A stretch of 64,000 bases of DNA from Bettongia penicillata ogilbyi (lineage: Eukaryota; Chordata; Mammalia; Diprotodontia; Potoroidae). The notes under the pieces are model-generated. The model was given only the letters and a program-made list of their open reading frames with translations. It did no database searches and was not told the origin of the DNA. The translations under genes were made by a program, and so were the position numbers. Location of the stretch: positions 1,884,232 through 1,948,231 of the forward strand of contig JAJHZJ010000008.1 of assembly GCA_023548195.1 (NCBI GenBank), written 5' to 3'. Shown here piece after piece: positions 1 to 10,714 of this stretch (positions within the stretch are counted from its first letter, which is position 1; each line of letters begins with the position of its first letter).

Positions 1-140
1 GACTGAGCTTTCAGAAGCCAAAGATGTTCTAATGGAAAAATCACTGGACCAGAAGATAGCATCTTGGAATTCTTAGTCTAGTTACAAATGACTCAGTTGC
101 TCTGCTTTCTTGAAGAAATAATTTGCTTTCCTTATGTATC

Positions 141-610
141 CTTTTTTTAAAAAATTAAATTATTTTATTTGCTTTCAGTGTTCCACAATCACTTCCATAT
201 ATCTTGGATTATTTCCCCTCCCTCTCCCTTCATCCCCCTTCCCTCCTCACTCCCTCCCTGAGACGGTGTACAATCTTATATAGGTTCTACGTGTACATTT
301 CTATTAGATTTTGCACATTTTCAAATGTTTTACACATTTCCAAGACTCTCTTGAGCTTAGGATCTTTTAAATTTGGCAATATTTCATATTGGCATATTGT
401 ACCTAACAATCCAGGCCCTTCTTTGAAAATTCTTTAATTAATTGCTTCTTTGATGAATTTCTGATCTTGTTAATGGAGATGTTTTCTCCATTGGTACACA
501 TCAAAACACAACCATACCTTTTCATCCTTGACTATTCTTGTCCATCTTCTTCATAGATCTTCCATATTGGATCTGTTCAACATACTGGATAACATCTTTT
601 GTTTCTACAT
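141..610 (-). mobile_element. L1 3'-end fragment (marsupial type)
   Basis: The plus strand opens with a T/A-rich run, followed by C/T-rich sequence and then a stretch resembling the common marsupial L1 3' untranslated region read backwards. The T-rich left end fits the poly(A) tail of an element on the minus strand. A short open frame at 204-437 lies inside it and is not a gene. Similar sequence recurs at 35971-36099 and at the left end of the 30.5 kb element. Confidence 0.6.
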
Positions 611-619
611 TAAAAAAGG

Positions 620-1660
620 CAAGCTAAATCAATATAAAAATGACATGTTATTAGTGCAATACTGAGAGTATCCATCTTTTATGCTTTGCTGTCACCACAT
701 GACCAGCCTGTTCTGCCCCTTTCCAATCATACTTTCCTTGTTAATAAACTTTATACCATTTCTTACATTCAGGTCACTATGGTGGGTTGGATAAACTATT
801 GAATTTGGAGTGAAAGGATCTGGGTTGAAATCTTGGTTCTGTGAATTAGTACTCATGATTCTTTGGGCAAGATGATCCTCTTCCAACATAAAAGATAGCA
901 ACCAACCAACTTTGAGCAGAATTTGGTATTCCAAGACTGACAACCATCCAGTATCTCTGGGGAAACATGTCTATGAGCAAAATGGGTATTTGTTCCGTGG
1001 AACATATTGGCATCATTAATAGTTATTTCCCAAATGAAGACCATTCATCTCTTTTTTTGATTATTTACCTCTGGACTCAAGTTGTTGTCTGTCTGCAATA
1101 TTATGACCCAGGTGATGGATAAAATTCTGATTAAATAAATAAAATGGTCATACAAATGCGTTGTGACCTTAGTGTCATAGGTCTAGATGAACTTTTCATC
1201 CACTTAGTTTTTCCTATATGGAAGTCTAAATCTTTTAATTAATTATGTACTTCACTGAGGAGGCCCTATAAAGTTCTGAGGTTTGATGAATTCAGCACTA
1301 TCTCATCCACAGGCAGAAACATATGGAGCATCTCCTCAATTATTAAGTATTCCTCTTCCATTTGAACATTGAAGAAAACATCTTTCTTACAAGCATGCTA
1401 TACCTTTACTGAGCATCTAACTTCATATTTTGTGACTTACTTAAAGCCAGTCATAGAGATTAATTGACCAACTTATTTCTGTGTTTGAATTAATCAAGGA
1501 ATCATGTATGTTCTTAATGTGCACATACTTATATGAGTATGAGAGTTTCCCTGTTGAAAGAGAATCTTTGAAGCTCTATTTTGCTTTTATCAAGTCAAAA
1601 AAGGTATTCAGGGGAGGGATTAATCCACCAAAAAAAAATTCAGCAGGATCTTTCATTCAT
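620..1660. other. Stretch without recognised features
   Basis: AT-rich DNA without a recognisable repeat or a frame that looks coding. The two overlapping minus-strand frames at 692-1044 show no domain or codon pattern that I trust. Confidence 0.5.
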
Positions 1661-1661
1661 C

Positions 1662-1662
<1 letters not shown>

Positions 1663-1704
<42 letters not shown>

Positions 1705-1738
1705 TATGCACATGTGCATATGCATATAAATGTATATC
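1663..1738. repeat. (TA)n/(CA)n microsatellite
   Basis: A run of TA dinucleotides passes into CACACA and then degenerate TGCATA units. The short open frames that cross it are artefacts of the repeat. Confidence 0.95.
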
Positions 1739-1750
1739 TATTCAAATTCT

Positions 1751-1812
1751 GTCCTCTTTACAGGGGACACAAAAAAGCCACTGCCTTCAAGGACCTTACT
1801 TTCTATTGATAA
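1751..1812 (-). mobile_element. L2 3'-end fragment
   Basis: A short segment matches the antisense form of the L2 3' end, the part that reads 'cactgccttcaaggacctta' on the plus strand. It is sandwiched between two TA-rich microsatellites. Confidence 0.6.
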
Positions 1813-1817
1813 AAATA

Positions 1818-1880
1818 ACATATATACATGTAAGTGTGTGCCTGAATATGTAACTATATATGTGTGTATACATATACATA

Positions 1881-1916
<36 letters not shown>

Positions 1917-1918
1917 AA
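1818..1918. repeat. TA/TG-rich microsatellite
   Basis: Degenerate TATG and TGTG units lead into a pure TA run and end in AAAC. It mirrors the microsatellite at 1663-1738 on the other side of an L2 scrap. Confidence 0.9.
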
Positions 1919-2350
1919 ACAAAGTAAAATTCAGTGTAGCATAAAGACTAGATAAAAAGCAGACCTTGGACCCTGGGACCAAGTCCAGCTGCTAACATAT
2001 ACCAGATTGGGAGTTGCAAGCCCTTGTAGATCTGCTTTGGTAGAGGGATATTCCTCATCAGGAGAGCCTTATATCAATAAAAATGCACATCTGGCTCATA
2101 GTAGTCAGTCATTATACCAATAAAATTATATATCTTGTCAATAAAAATAATTATTTCGGGGCAAGGACATTAGCAACTGCCAAAATCTTAAATTCTCTAT
2201 TTCTTTCACTTCACTATATGACTGTAAAGACGTGATCTACTGTAGAGAATTGTTTGAGTCTTCAAAAACAGTAGTGCAGTCTGAAACATACACAATTAAA
2301 CTATACACTGATCCTTTGGGGATTGTTTTACCTAAAGGAAAAATGGAAAT
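1919..2350. other. Stretch without recognised features
   Basis: No gene or confident repeat is seen. The stretch ends where the 5' region of an L1 begins. Confidence 0.45.
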
Positions 2351-2602
2351 TAGTGGAGGTAGAGCCAAGGTGGCAGAATAGAGGCAGGGACTCACCTAAA
2401 CTCTTGCAAAGTACCCTCCAAATAACCTTAAAATAGTACCTCAAATAGAATTCTGGAGTGGCACAGCCAACGAAGGGTTTTCCAGGCTGAGACAACGTAG
2501 GAAGTCGGCAGGAAAGGTCTGTTGCACCAGGGTGTTAATTGGCCTTGGAGTACAGCACAGACTGAACCCCAGCAAGGCCAGCAGCAAGTCTTCTATGCAG
2601 CT

Positions 2603-2620
2603 GCAGCAGCAGCAGCAGCA
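2603..2620 (+). repeat. Short CAG/CTG repeat inside the L1 5' region
   Basis: About six CAG units occur in the untranslated leader of the L1. This is too short for a repeat-expansion locus and is not inside a coding frame. Confidence 0.8.
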
Positions 2621-3900
2621 TCGGGAGCCATCAGCCAGTAGATGGTAAAGGAGCCAGACATCTGATCAGAGAGAGATTCCAAAGGACTGTTTGTTGGCGC
2701 TGGATTCGGGACCCTGTGGCATTGCCCATGCATAACTCCAACGCAGTCCCAGGACAGAGAGGAACACTATCACTTGTATAGGGGGGAGCTCAGTCCCAAG
2801 GCAGAAAGGAGCGCTGGCTCTCCTGGCTAACAGTTCCAGGCTAACAGGAATGCCAACATCTGTGGCTAGAGGAGGAACAAGATTCTTTCTTGGATAAAGA
2901 TCAGAGAACAGGCCAGGAGAGCATTGATCTCTGCTTGGGTCATATCACCCTGGAAGCCCCAAAGACTTAAAGACTCCCAGAGGTAGCTCTGAAAACAGCA
3001 GCAAAGAAAGGCCTGATGCTTGGGACAATATTCCCTTCCTCTTGGGAACAGAGCCCTTGTAACATAACATAAAGTTAGAAGTCAAGAAATAGGTTGAAAA
3101 ATGAGGAAATAAAAACAACAAATCCAACCACATGGTAAAAGGGAAGATCATTAAAGAGAATGACAATTAAGAAACATACCCAAATTTATGTGATGCAGAC
3201 AAAGCAGTACTTAGGGGGGAAATATATATTTCTTAACACTTACATCAATAAAATAGAGAAAGAACAGATAAATAAATTGGGCATGCAACTAAATAAACTA
3301 GAAAAACAATGAATTAACAATCCTGATTAAGTACCAAATTGGAAATCCTGAAAATCAGAAGAGAGACTGGTAACATTGAAAGTAAGAAAACCTTTAAACT
3401 AACAGAAGTAGGAGCTGGGATTTTTTGTGGAAAGACAATAAAACAGATAAGTCATTGGTAATTTGATATAAAAAAAGAAATTCAAATTAATATATTAAAA
3501 AATTAAAAGTGAATGAACCATGAATGAAAATGAAATTAAATCAATTATTTTTATTTTGTCCAATTATATGACAATAAATCTAACAGTCCAAGTGTAATGG
3601 ATGAATTTTTACAAAAATATAAATTAGCTGATTAACAGAAGAGGAAATGAAATACTTAAATAATCCTATCTTTGTAAAAGTCGTCAATGAGTCCAATAAG
3701 AAAAAATTCCCAGGACCAGATGGCTTCACAAGCAAATTGCACCAAATATTTAAAGAACAATTAATTCCAATACCATAACTATTTAGAAACATAGATAAAA
3801 GGAGTCCTACCAAATTTCTTTTACGACAGAAAATATGGTACTGATACCTAAACTAGGAATACCAAAAACAGAGAAAGAAAACTGTAGACCAATTTCCCTT

Positions 3901-4404
3901 GTGTTTGTCCTTCATTCTCCAAGAGGACCATGACATCCAGATGATGACATGACTTGTAGTTGACTTTGATTTAAGTGAGGGAGGTTTGTGTAAGGTCACC
4001 AGCCTCACTTTCTTCTCCTGAGCCATCTGGGTTCAGTGGTCTGATATTCATCTGAATGGCTGGAGATGATCCAAGATGCAATGTGAGACCCTGGCCCTTT
4101 CAGGCATAGGTCTTATAGTATTATGGCATTCTCACTTTGAGTAAAATAATCCCATTCAATGAATAGGCTTCTTTAAGTAGTTTATCAAGGGATGGTCCCT
4201 TTAATCAGAAAAAAAAAAAATCAAACTGGGAGGGGAAGGTCCTCAGGATTCCTGGGTAAAAGAGAAAAAAGTACTATTTAGTATTTACATCCATTCTGTG
4301 CTAGGTGGGTGGGGACTTGTTGTCCAGGCTATGAACTCCAGTGTGAATTGGGTTTAAGACTTGGTCTATGAGCAAGAAATACAACTAGTAAACCCAGTAT
4401 ACTC
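3901..4404 (-). mobile_element. RTE-tailed SINE, long copy, inserted in L1 ORF2
   Basis: The left end reads as the reverse complement of the 3' end ('gaatgaaggacaaac') shared with copies at 54.0 kb, 37.3 kb and 59.8 kb. The remainder is a longer body of the same family. It interrupts the L1 coding sequence: the motif agaCcaatttCcct to the left (about 3886-3899) is repeated as agaTcaatttCtct to the right (about 4402-4415), a probable target-site duplication with two changes. The L1 reading resumes at once after it. Confidence 0.7.
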
Positions 4405-5329
4405 CATGCCCAGATCAATTTCTCTAATTTTAAATGAAATACTAGCAAGGAGATTACAATATTATATCACAAAAATCATGCACTATTAGTAGGAGGGTTT
4501 TATGCCAGGAATGCAGGGCTGGTTCAAGATTAGGAAAACTATTAGCACAAATGACCATATTTTTTTTTTAAATCATGATAATAGATGAAGAAAAAAACTT
4601 TTGGCAAAATACAGCACTGAAATACCACTAGAAGGCATAGGAAGAAATGAAGCTTTCCTTTGAATGATAAGTAGTGTGTATCTAAAACCATTGGCAAGCA
4701 TTATCTGTAAAGGGGATAAGCTAGAAACCTTCCCAAACAAATTAGAGGTGAAGCAAGGATGCCCATCATGACCTCTGTTATTCAATATTATACTGCTATA
4801 GCAATAGAAAGAAAAAAAAATAGAAGAAATGAGAACAGGCAATGAGGAAAAAAACTTGTGAAAAACTCTTTGCAGATGATAGGATAGCATATTAGAGAAC
4901 CCTAGAGAATCAGCTAAAATCCTAGTTGAAATAATTAACAAACTTTGGCAAAGTTGTAGTACATAAAATAAGCCCATGTAAACCATCAGTATTTTTATAT
5001 ATTACCATCAAAGTCAAGCAGGAAGAGATAGAAAAACAATTCATTTAAAATAACTATAGACAAAATAAAATACCTGGGAGTCTACTTGCTGAGACAAACC
5101 CAGAAACTATAGCAACACAATTACAAAGCACTTTATACAAAAATAGAATAAGATATAAACATTTGGAGAGATATTAATTGCTTTTGAACAGGAAAAGGCA
5201 ATATAATAAAAATAGCACTTCTACCTAAATTAATTTACTTTTTCAGTGCTATACCTATCACACTGCCAAGAAATTATTTTATATAGAACTAGAGAGAAAA
5301 TTTGGAACTCAAAATTTAAAAAATAGAAC

Positions 5330-5690
5330 ATTAAACTTTTTTACATGTAATTTTAAAAAATAAGAGAGAAAAATCCAGGAAATTAGCTGTATCTGATAAT
5401 TACTTTGCATGAGGAATTTGGCTATAATAACTCCTAAAAGTGACACTTGCACTCTACAGCAAAAGAGAGATGTGTGCAACAGGTGGACTCTCACAGGAAC
5501 AGAATCTTAAGGTCAAAATCAGGAGGAAAAGTACCCCTAGAAAGGTAGGACAGAGTAAAGAGAGAATTTTCCTGGTGTCCTGGTTAAGAATAATTTCTGA
5601 GTACATCATATCAAATTCTAATTTTGAAGTACTGATTGGCCTTGCATAGGTGCACTGAATTTAAATCAGGAAAGATTCTTAAAGATCACA
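5330..5690. other. Stretch without recognised features
   Basis: This follows the recognisable end of the L1. Two short frames (5309-5494 minus, 5440-5649 plus) show no family resemblance. Confidence 0.4.
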
Positions 5691-5694
5691 TAGT

Positions 5695-5880
5695 CCTGGA
5701 GTCCTTAAACTTTTTGAGTCATAGACTCTTGAGAGTATCAGGAAACCTATGGACCACTCCTCAGCCCCCTTTGAAAATAATGTCTTTAAATACAAGAAAT
5801 AAAATACACAGGATTACCAAGGAAACCAATTACATTGAAATATAGTAATCAAAATATTTTTAAATGAATTCATGAACTTA
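5695..5880 (+). repeat. Old interspersed repeat, unassigned family, copy A
   Basis: The sequence runs from 'gtccttaaactttttgagtc' through a segment rich in aaataaaatacacaggattac to 'acttaagaacc'. A second, more decayed copy lies at 17590-17960. The ends, roughly 'gtccttaa' and 'ttaagaac', are inverted relative to each other, which would suit a DNA transposon remnant. Family not known to me. Confidence 0.5.
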
Positions 5881-5884
5881 AGAA

Positions 5885-6020
5885 CCATTGATATCATCTT
5901 ATGCTCTCATTTCACAAATAAGGAAACTGAGGCCCAGAGAGTTCAGATTACTTTCCCAAGGTCACAGAGGTCAAACTAGGATTTAGAGCCATATTTTGTC
6001 ACTAATTCAAGTGTCTTTGA
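5885..6020 (+). mobile_element. MIR-like SINE fragment
   Basis: The conserved core 'aggaaactgaggcccagaga', followed by a 'ccaaggtcacagaggtcaaa'-like segment, is the hallmark of MIR/THER-type CORE SINEs. Confidence 0.75.
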
Positions 6021-6024
6021 CTCT

Positions 6025-6635
6025 ATACCAAACAGATTTTTTTAAAATAAAATATCCTCCTTTCACCTTGGATAAAATTTCATAAAACATTTTCAATTTA
6101 TTCAGCATACCTTAGTGCTAACTGAAGAGATTGGGAATCAAGCCTGATCCCTTTCTCGATGGATAAAGACAATGCAATCTGTAGAGAATATTTGCCAATT
6201 GCTTTATGAGATTATCTCTCCATTTCTTCTCATAGCTGCCCAATATAAATTCAGGGCCAATGTGGTAGCCAATTGGTTGATCATCCTAGGGCCATTAGTA
6301 CAACTGTGGTGTTCATTTTTGAGCATTGCCCAAGGCATGCCAAATATGAGTTTCTTCCCTTATGAGAGAGGTGGACTAGAATGACCTTGAATGAATGTTC
6401 TTTTCACCTCTAAGAATCTATTTCCTTCTCTAAGTGGAAAGCAGGATTGGAAAGTTTGACCATTATTAATCAAACTATCCCCAGTTCCTGGCTCTTTTCA
6501 GATTAAATCCCTGTACTAAGACAGATGTGTTTTCTATGATCATACTCCCCACTTCTGCCTTCCCCCTAGCTTGTTCCTCCCACTCCACCCACCTATCCTT
6601 TTTATTCACAATCCAGAGTTTTAGAGCTAAAATGG
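6025..6635. other. Stretch without recognised features
   Basis: Nothing supportable. Small open frames at 6172-6384 (plus) and 6475-6684 (minus) have no recognisable product. Confidence 0.4.
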
Positions 6636-6637
6636 AG

Positions 6638-6900
6638 CAATCATAGATACATAAGGCTGAAAGGAACTTTGAAAGGTCATCCATTTAATACCACCCTTAA
6701 AAAAAAATGTATAAGCCGTCCAAATCAGGTGAGAATTGTTCCAGGTGTTACAGACCAGACTGGGAAAAAATTCTTTATTCTTCTCAAGTAAGTCGTTCCA
6801 TACTGTCACAGTATTCAATAGTAGAAGGTAATTGCTTAGGGCCAACCTCAATTCTTCATACAGGATGCTTAAGATAATTCTTCCTTGCTTGGTGCTCCTT
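6638..6900 (-). mobile_element. CR1/L3-like LINE 3' fragment
   Basis: The plus strand reads 'aatcatagatacataaggct gaaaggaactt', the antisense form of the CR1/L3 3' end ('...ccttccagctctaaatctatgat'). A decayed body follows, comparable to the copy at 57780-58260. Confidence 0.5.
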
Positions 6901-6944
6901 CTACATGGAGACTACATGGTCAGGTAGTCACAATACCAAGACTT

Positions 6945-7110
6945 TGATTAAACACTTAGTATGGGGCAAGCACTATTCTGATTGCTGGAATTATTAAGAA
7001 AGGCAAAAACATGCTTCTTGCCCTCAAGGAAGTCAGGTTCTAATGAGAGGGACAACGTGTAAATAACAGTATATAAGACAAATTACGCACAGTAGATTAC
7101 TAGAGATATA
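6945..7110 (-). mobile_element. L2 3'-end fragment
   Basis: This is the antisense L2 3' end: 'aaacacttagtatggggcaa' followed by 'cttgccctcaaggaagtcag'. The order of these two blocks matches the many other minus-strand L2 copies in the window. Confidence 0.75.
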
Positions 7111-7114
7111 TAAT

Positions 7115-8220
7115 ACAGATAATAATGAGATATAATTATCTTCATAGTTTTCATGATACTTCGTATTTCCAAAGATCATTCCAAATGGACTCTAAGCTAT
7201 GTCTTCTTTGCTCATATAAACCTACATCTCTAGCTTCTCCTCACCCTTAAGTCATCTCCGTGCCTCTCCCTGGGATCTTGCCCATGTCCTCAAAGCCCTT
7301 ATATTTTCCTTATGTAGTGAGACTAATTTCCAGGGACATATCCACAGAATAAGTTTTTGGACAAAAACCTTTTTGGTCACTTACCTGTTTTGTGTCTTCC
7401 TTTGATTTTGAAAACAACCTACCTATCCTCTCTGCTTGCTGAACTAGTATTTGCTTATCAAATTACACATGGGTAAATTTAAAGTCACATTTAAGAACTG
7501 AGAAACTTCCTCTGATAAACCAATAACCCTTCTGTGTTTCATGAACAACCAAAGGTCTCTTGTGACATAGTATCATGTTTCATTTAGACTGGGGTGCTCT
7601 CTCCCCCCTGGAGCTTTGTCACCTATGACAGGATTGATTCATTGCTTTTTTTGACATTTCAAAGGCTGACCACTCCTTAATTTACTAAGCACTGCTATTA
7701 CTGAGAAGACCTTTCCCTGAAATTTAAACTTCAGGGCAGCTACTGCTTCCAAGGGGCGCTTGTTCAGGGTCAGAAGGATTGCTTAGGAAACAAAGGCTCT
7801 TTTCTCTCCTCCCCCATCAGTGAGTTCCCTTGGCACCCTATTGTATCTGAGCAACAAAGAGGAGGCAAACAGCTTTGTAGGGGAAACCAATAAATGGGAT
7901 ATACTGGGGACAAGTGGATTCACCTATGTCTTACCACTCTTTGCAGAAAAAAAAGGCACCAGTCTTACAACATGGTTCTGTCAGATCATCATGTAAGTCA
8001 AGAAAGAAGAGGGTTTGACAGATGGAAGTAGAGTTGACTGTATTTTAATATCTTTTCCATAGTTGACATCCTTGTCTTTGGATTGGTACCTTTTAAGCAG
8101 GAAGTGTCTTAGCTGGAGGTTCTCTCATCTAAAAAAAAGTCCTATTTCCCTCTCATGTGTGTGTATATTTTTGGTCAGAACCTGTAACTTCTTTGGTGTA
8201 AAAGACTTATCAACCCACCC
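7115..8220. other. Stretch without recognised features
   Basis: About 1.1 kb with no confident repeat and no coding signal. Weak L2-like resemblance near 7190-7310 was not strong enough to call. Confidence 0.4.
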
Positions 8221-8222
8221 CA

Positions 8223-8435
8223 TGCCATGCCTTCTCTATTTGACTATCACCTCTATCTCTTCCCCACCGTTAACCTAGACTCCATCTATGCTTCCCTTAG
8301 TCCTGACGGATCAGGTTTTGCTTTATCTTGCTGGATTCTAGAGGTACACACCACTTTCCAGCCCTCTCTATACCATGCCTTGTCACTTCAGACCATCACC
8401 TCCACCCTCTTTCCAGTGGTAAGTTAGACACTCTA
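8223..8435 (+). repeat. Degenerate local duplication, period about 148 bp
   Basis: Segments starting near 8223 and near 8371 share catgcctt...catcacctc.a.c.ctttcc...gttaga.actc in the same order. Two overlapping open frames here are explained by this C/T-rich duplicated sequence and show no known protein. Confidence 0.4.
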
Positions 8436-8559
8436 CCTGAGTCCTTTGGCTCTGATAAGTGAGCTTTTCCCCTTGTCGTTTATCATATCTTAGCTTTTCT
8501 ATCTACACATTCTTACACACATATATAAATATTTTTTCAACTCCCCTTTAGGTATTGAA

Positions 8560-8705
8560 ATATAAACCCTTTAAGGGCAGGTACTCTCTTCCTTGCTTGT
8601 ATGTATGTATGTATGTATGTATGTGTGTGTGTGTGTATATATATATGTATATATGTCTCAGCACAATGCCTAGCATAAGGTATGTGTTTAATAAATGCTC
8701 TGTCT
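8560..8705 (+). mobile_element. L2 3' end carrying a microsatellite
   Basis: 'ctttaagggcaggtactctc' and 'cctagcataaggtatgtgtt taataaatgctc' are the two ends of the sense L2 terminus. Between them a GTAT/GTGT/TATA microsatellite (about 8599-8655) has grown. Confidence 0.75.
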
Positions 8706-8759
8706 AATCTATTTTTCTATCCATATATCTAACTTTTTGTGCATTTATATCTCCATCTA

Positions 8760-8965
8760 TCTCACAGTAAACAAAATATCACCTCTACTAATTAGGATCA
8801 GAAACTACTTTACAATTTAATATTCATCAAAAATTGCCTGAGGAATTGAAAGGTTAAGTATTTTGCCCAAGATGACGCAGACAATATATGTCAGAAGCAT
8901 AACTTGAAACTACATCTTCCTGACTTTGAGACACATGGCATTCTCTCCAGTATACCACTGTACAT
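8760..8965 (+). mobile_element. MIR-like SINE
   Basis: It contains a weak 'aaaggttaagtattttgccc aagatgacgcag' core and the 'cttcctgactttgagacac' tail typical of MIR/THER-type elements. Confidence 0.6.
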
Positions 8966-8972
8966 CTTATAT

Positions 8973-9083
8973 AGGTGTGTATATATATGTATATGTGTGT
9001 ATATATGTATATGTGTGTATATATGTATATGTGTGTGTATATATATGTATATGTGTGTATATATGTATGTGTGTGTGTGTACT

Positions 9084-9114
<31 letters not shown>

Positions 9115-9122
9115 TACATATA
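8973..9122. repeat. Compound microsatellite (GTGTATATATGTATAT)n then GT/AC runs
   Basis: A higher-order unit of about 16 bp, GTGTGTATATATGTATAT-like, repeats several times. A GT run then turns into a CA run at about 9079-9112, making a short palindromic junction. Five overlapping open frames on both strands, with products made of Y/I/C/V/H, are artefacts of this array. Confidence 0.95.
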
Positions 9123-9398
9123 TAGGGCAGCTAGGTGGTGCAGTAGATAGTGGGTGGTGCCGGGTCTGGAGTCAAGAGGATTCATCTTCCTGAGTATAAA
9201 TTCAGTTTCAGTTACTCACTAGCTGTGTGACCCTCAGCAAATCACATTATAATATTTGCCTCAGTTTCCTCATCTGTCAAATAAGCTGGAGAAGGAAATG
9301 GCAAACCACTCTAGTATCTCTACCAAGAAAACCCCAAAATGGGGTCACAAAGAGCGGGACATGACTGAAAACAACCAAACAGCAGTAATGACAATGCA
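9123..9398 (+). mobile_element. Mar1-type tRNA-headed SINE, near full length
   Basis: It begins 'gggcagctaggtggtgcagt', has the tRNA-like head with a 'gagt..aaattcagt' B-box-like part, then 'ctagctgtgtgaccctcagc', 'cctcagtttcctcatctgtc' and 'aatggggtcacaaagagcgg' in the usual order. The left end abuts the preceding CA/TATA microsatellite. Confidence 0.9.
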
Positions 9399-9489
9399 TA
9401 TAAATGTTGCAGGTGTGTATATATTATCTATCAAAACAGATTTTTCAAACATCAGGAAGTCAGAATTCTAACTGTGATTATGGTGCACA

Positions 9490-9835
9490 ACTTGTGTGAC
9501 ATTTCATCTCCTGCCTCTGTCCCTCATGCTTAGAATGTATTTCTTCCTCATCTCTCACAATCACAGCTGCTCACAATCTTTGTCTTCCTTCAGGTCTCAA
9601 CTCAGGGGACCCCCACCTGGGTGAAGGCTTCCCTCCCTTTTGTTAGGAATCTTTTCTTTAAGTTCTCATGCATTTACTTATCAACATGCATGCTATATCT
9701 CGTACAAGAAGGATGTGTGCACCTCGAGGGCAAGGATTCTTTCTTTTTCTTTGTGCCCCTAACACTTAGAACAAGGTCTTGCCCATATCATCAGTGCTTA
9801 ACGTAGTTTTATTGAATTCTAGAATTTTAGCCTGA
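9490..9835 (+). mobile_element. L2 3' region, sense
   Basis: In order: 'tcatgcttagaatgtatttc', 'cttccttcaggtctcaactc', 'gagggcaaggattctttctt' and the terminal 'cagtgcttaacgtag'. This is the known order of the L2 3' region. The plus-strand open frame at 9621-9806 lies inside and is not a gene. Confidence 0.8.
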
Positions 9836-10220
9836 GCATTTTGAAATGTTTTTTCTGCCACCAACAGAAGCATTGATGCATTTGAGAAAATCATGTTCAA
9901 GGTCATTGAGGCTACATTTTGCTTGCGTGGTAGCTGAAACCTTGCATAATCACTTTATGTGCCCATTACTCCTGGCTGAATTAACCAAATGTAGCTCATC
10001 TTCAGCGGGTAATCTGAGCAGAGATGACCTGCAAATAGAGAACAGGTAGGGAGAGGTTGGCAGATTCATTTAGCCTAAACAAAAAGTAATCACCTATGTT
10101 TAAAATGATTTTGTCCTGTATGTGTGTGTACAGTCTTCACGTGGGCTTGCTTTTTCTTAATATTGTTACAAAAAAATTGGGTGAAGTATGAATTAGCCAA
10201 GGAAAGTTCATTAACTTCAT
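9836..10220. other. Stretch without recognised features
   Basis: Short non-repetitive stretch. The frame at 9846-10049 has no recognised product. Confidence 0.4.
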
Positions 10221-10224
10221 GACC

Positions 10225-10345
10225 CAGTTGTTCAACAAGCTTTTATTAAGCACTTCCTGTGTACCTGAAACTATTCTGAAAACCAGGGATACAAAGAAAG
10301 GTCAAAAAGAAAAATTCCCTGTCCTCAAAGATTATTTTTTGTTAA
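10225..10345 (-). mobile_element. L2 3'-end fragment
   Basis: 'caacaagcttttattaagca' followed by 'ccctgtcctcaaagatta' is the antisense L2 terminus. Confidence 0.75.
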
Positions 10346-10509
10346 TTAAGATATGCAAACTAGTGAGAATACCAGAACACTGAAGAAGGTAGAATTAAAA
10401 GATTGATGAGTTATTCAGGAGGCGGTTAGTAAAAATCAAGAAAAAAAGAGATTGATTACAAAAAAACATTGAAAACATCAATTGTAAGAACAAGTTGTGC
10501 CAGGCTTAT

Positions 10510-10695
10510 GTGTGAATAGTGTTTTATTTGGTGTTAGCGGACCTGGGTACAAATCCCAGCTCTGAAGCTCATGATTCATATAACCTTGGGCAAGTCATTT
10601 CACATCCTGGAAGCTCGGTTTTCTTATCTGTAAAATAAGAGATGTTAGATATACCTCTGGGATCCTTTCTAGCTCTAAATTTATAATTCCATGAG
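10510..10695 (+). mobile_element. MIR/THER-type SINE
   Basis: Typical order: 'cctgggtacaaatcccagct', 'aaccttgggcaagtcatttc', 'cttatctgtaaaataagaga' and 'ctttctagctctaaattta'. Confidence 0.85.
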
Positions 10696-10714
10696 TAAAT
10701 GCATTTCCTTTTTT

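Larger units (their letters stand above)
2352..5325 (+). mobile_element. L1 retrotransposon, internally deleted and split by a SINE
   Basis: The element starts with the typical marsupial L1 5' region (a 'gccaaggtggcagaatagag'-like start). It reaches the start of ORF1 near 3101 and then jumps near 3170-3190 directly into ORF2, where DADKAVLRG is readable. It continues through the reverse-transcriptase domain. A conserved QGCP...PLLFNII segment is at about 4754-4795 with a stop at 4769-4771. The catalytic FADD box is intact at 4869-4880 and is soon followed by a stop. The last recognisable ORF2 sequence (YFIELE-like) is near 5280-5325. The endonuclease, most of ORF1 and the 3' end are missing, and 3901-4404 is a later SINE insertion. 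The element is dead. The minus-strand frame at 4573-4986 is an antisense shadow of it. Confidence 0.85.

Noticed and set aside
1481..1927. Overlapping open frames with I/Y/H-rich products
   Set aside because: They are translations of TA and CA microsatellites; composition explains them fully.
2603..2620. CAG repeat as a polyglutamine tract
   Set aside because: It has about six units and lies in an L1 leader without a coding frame.
4573..4986. 137-residue minus-strand open frame, among the longest in the window
   Set aside because: It is exactly antisense to L1 ORF2, including the FADD box region, so it is a shadow frame.
9123..9200. tRNA gene
   Set aside because: The tRNA-like head belongs to a SINE, with the rest of the SINE following; the same head occurs many times.
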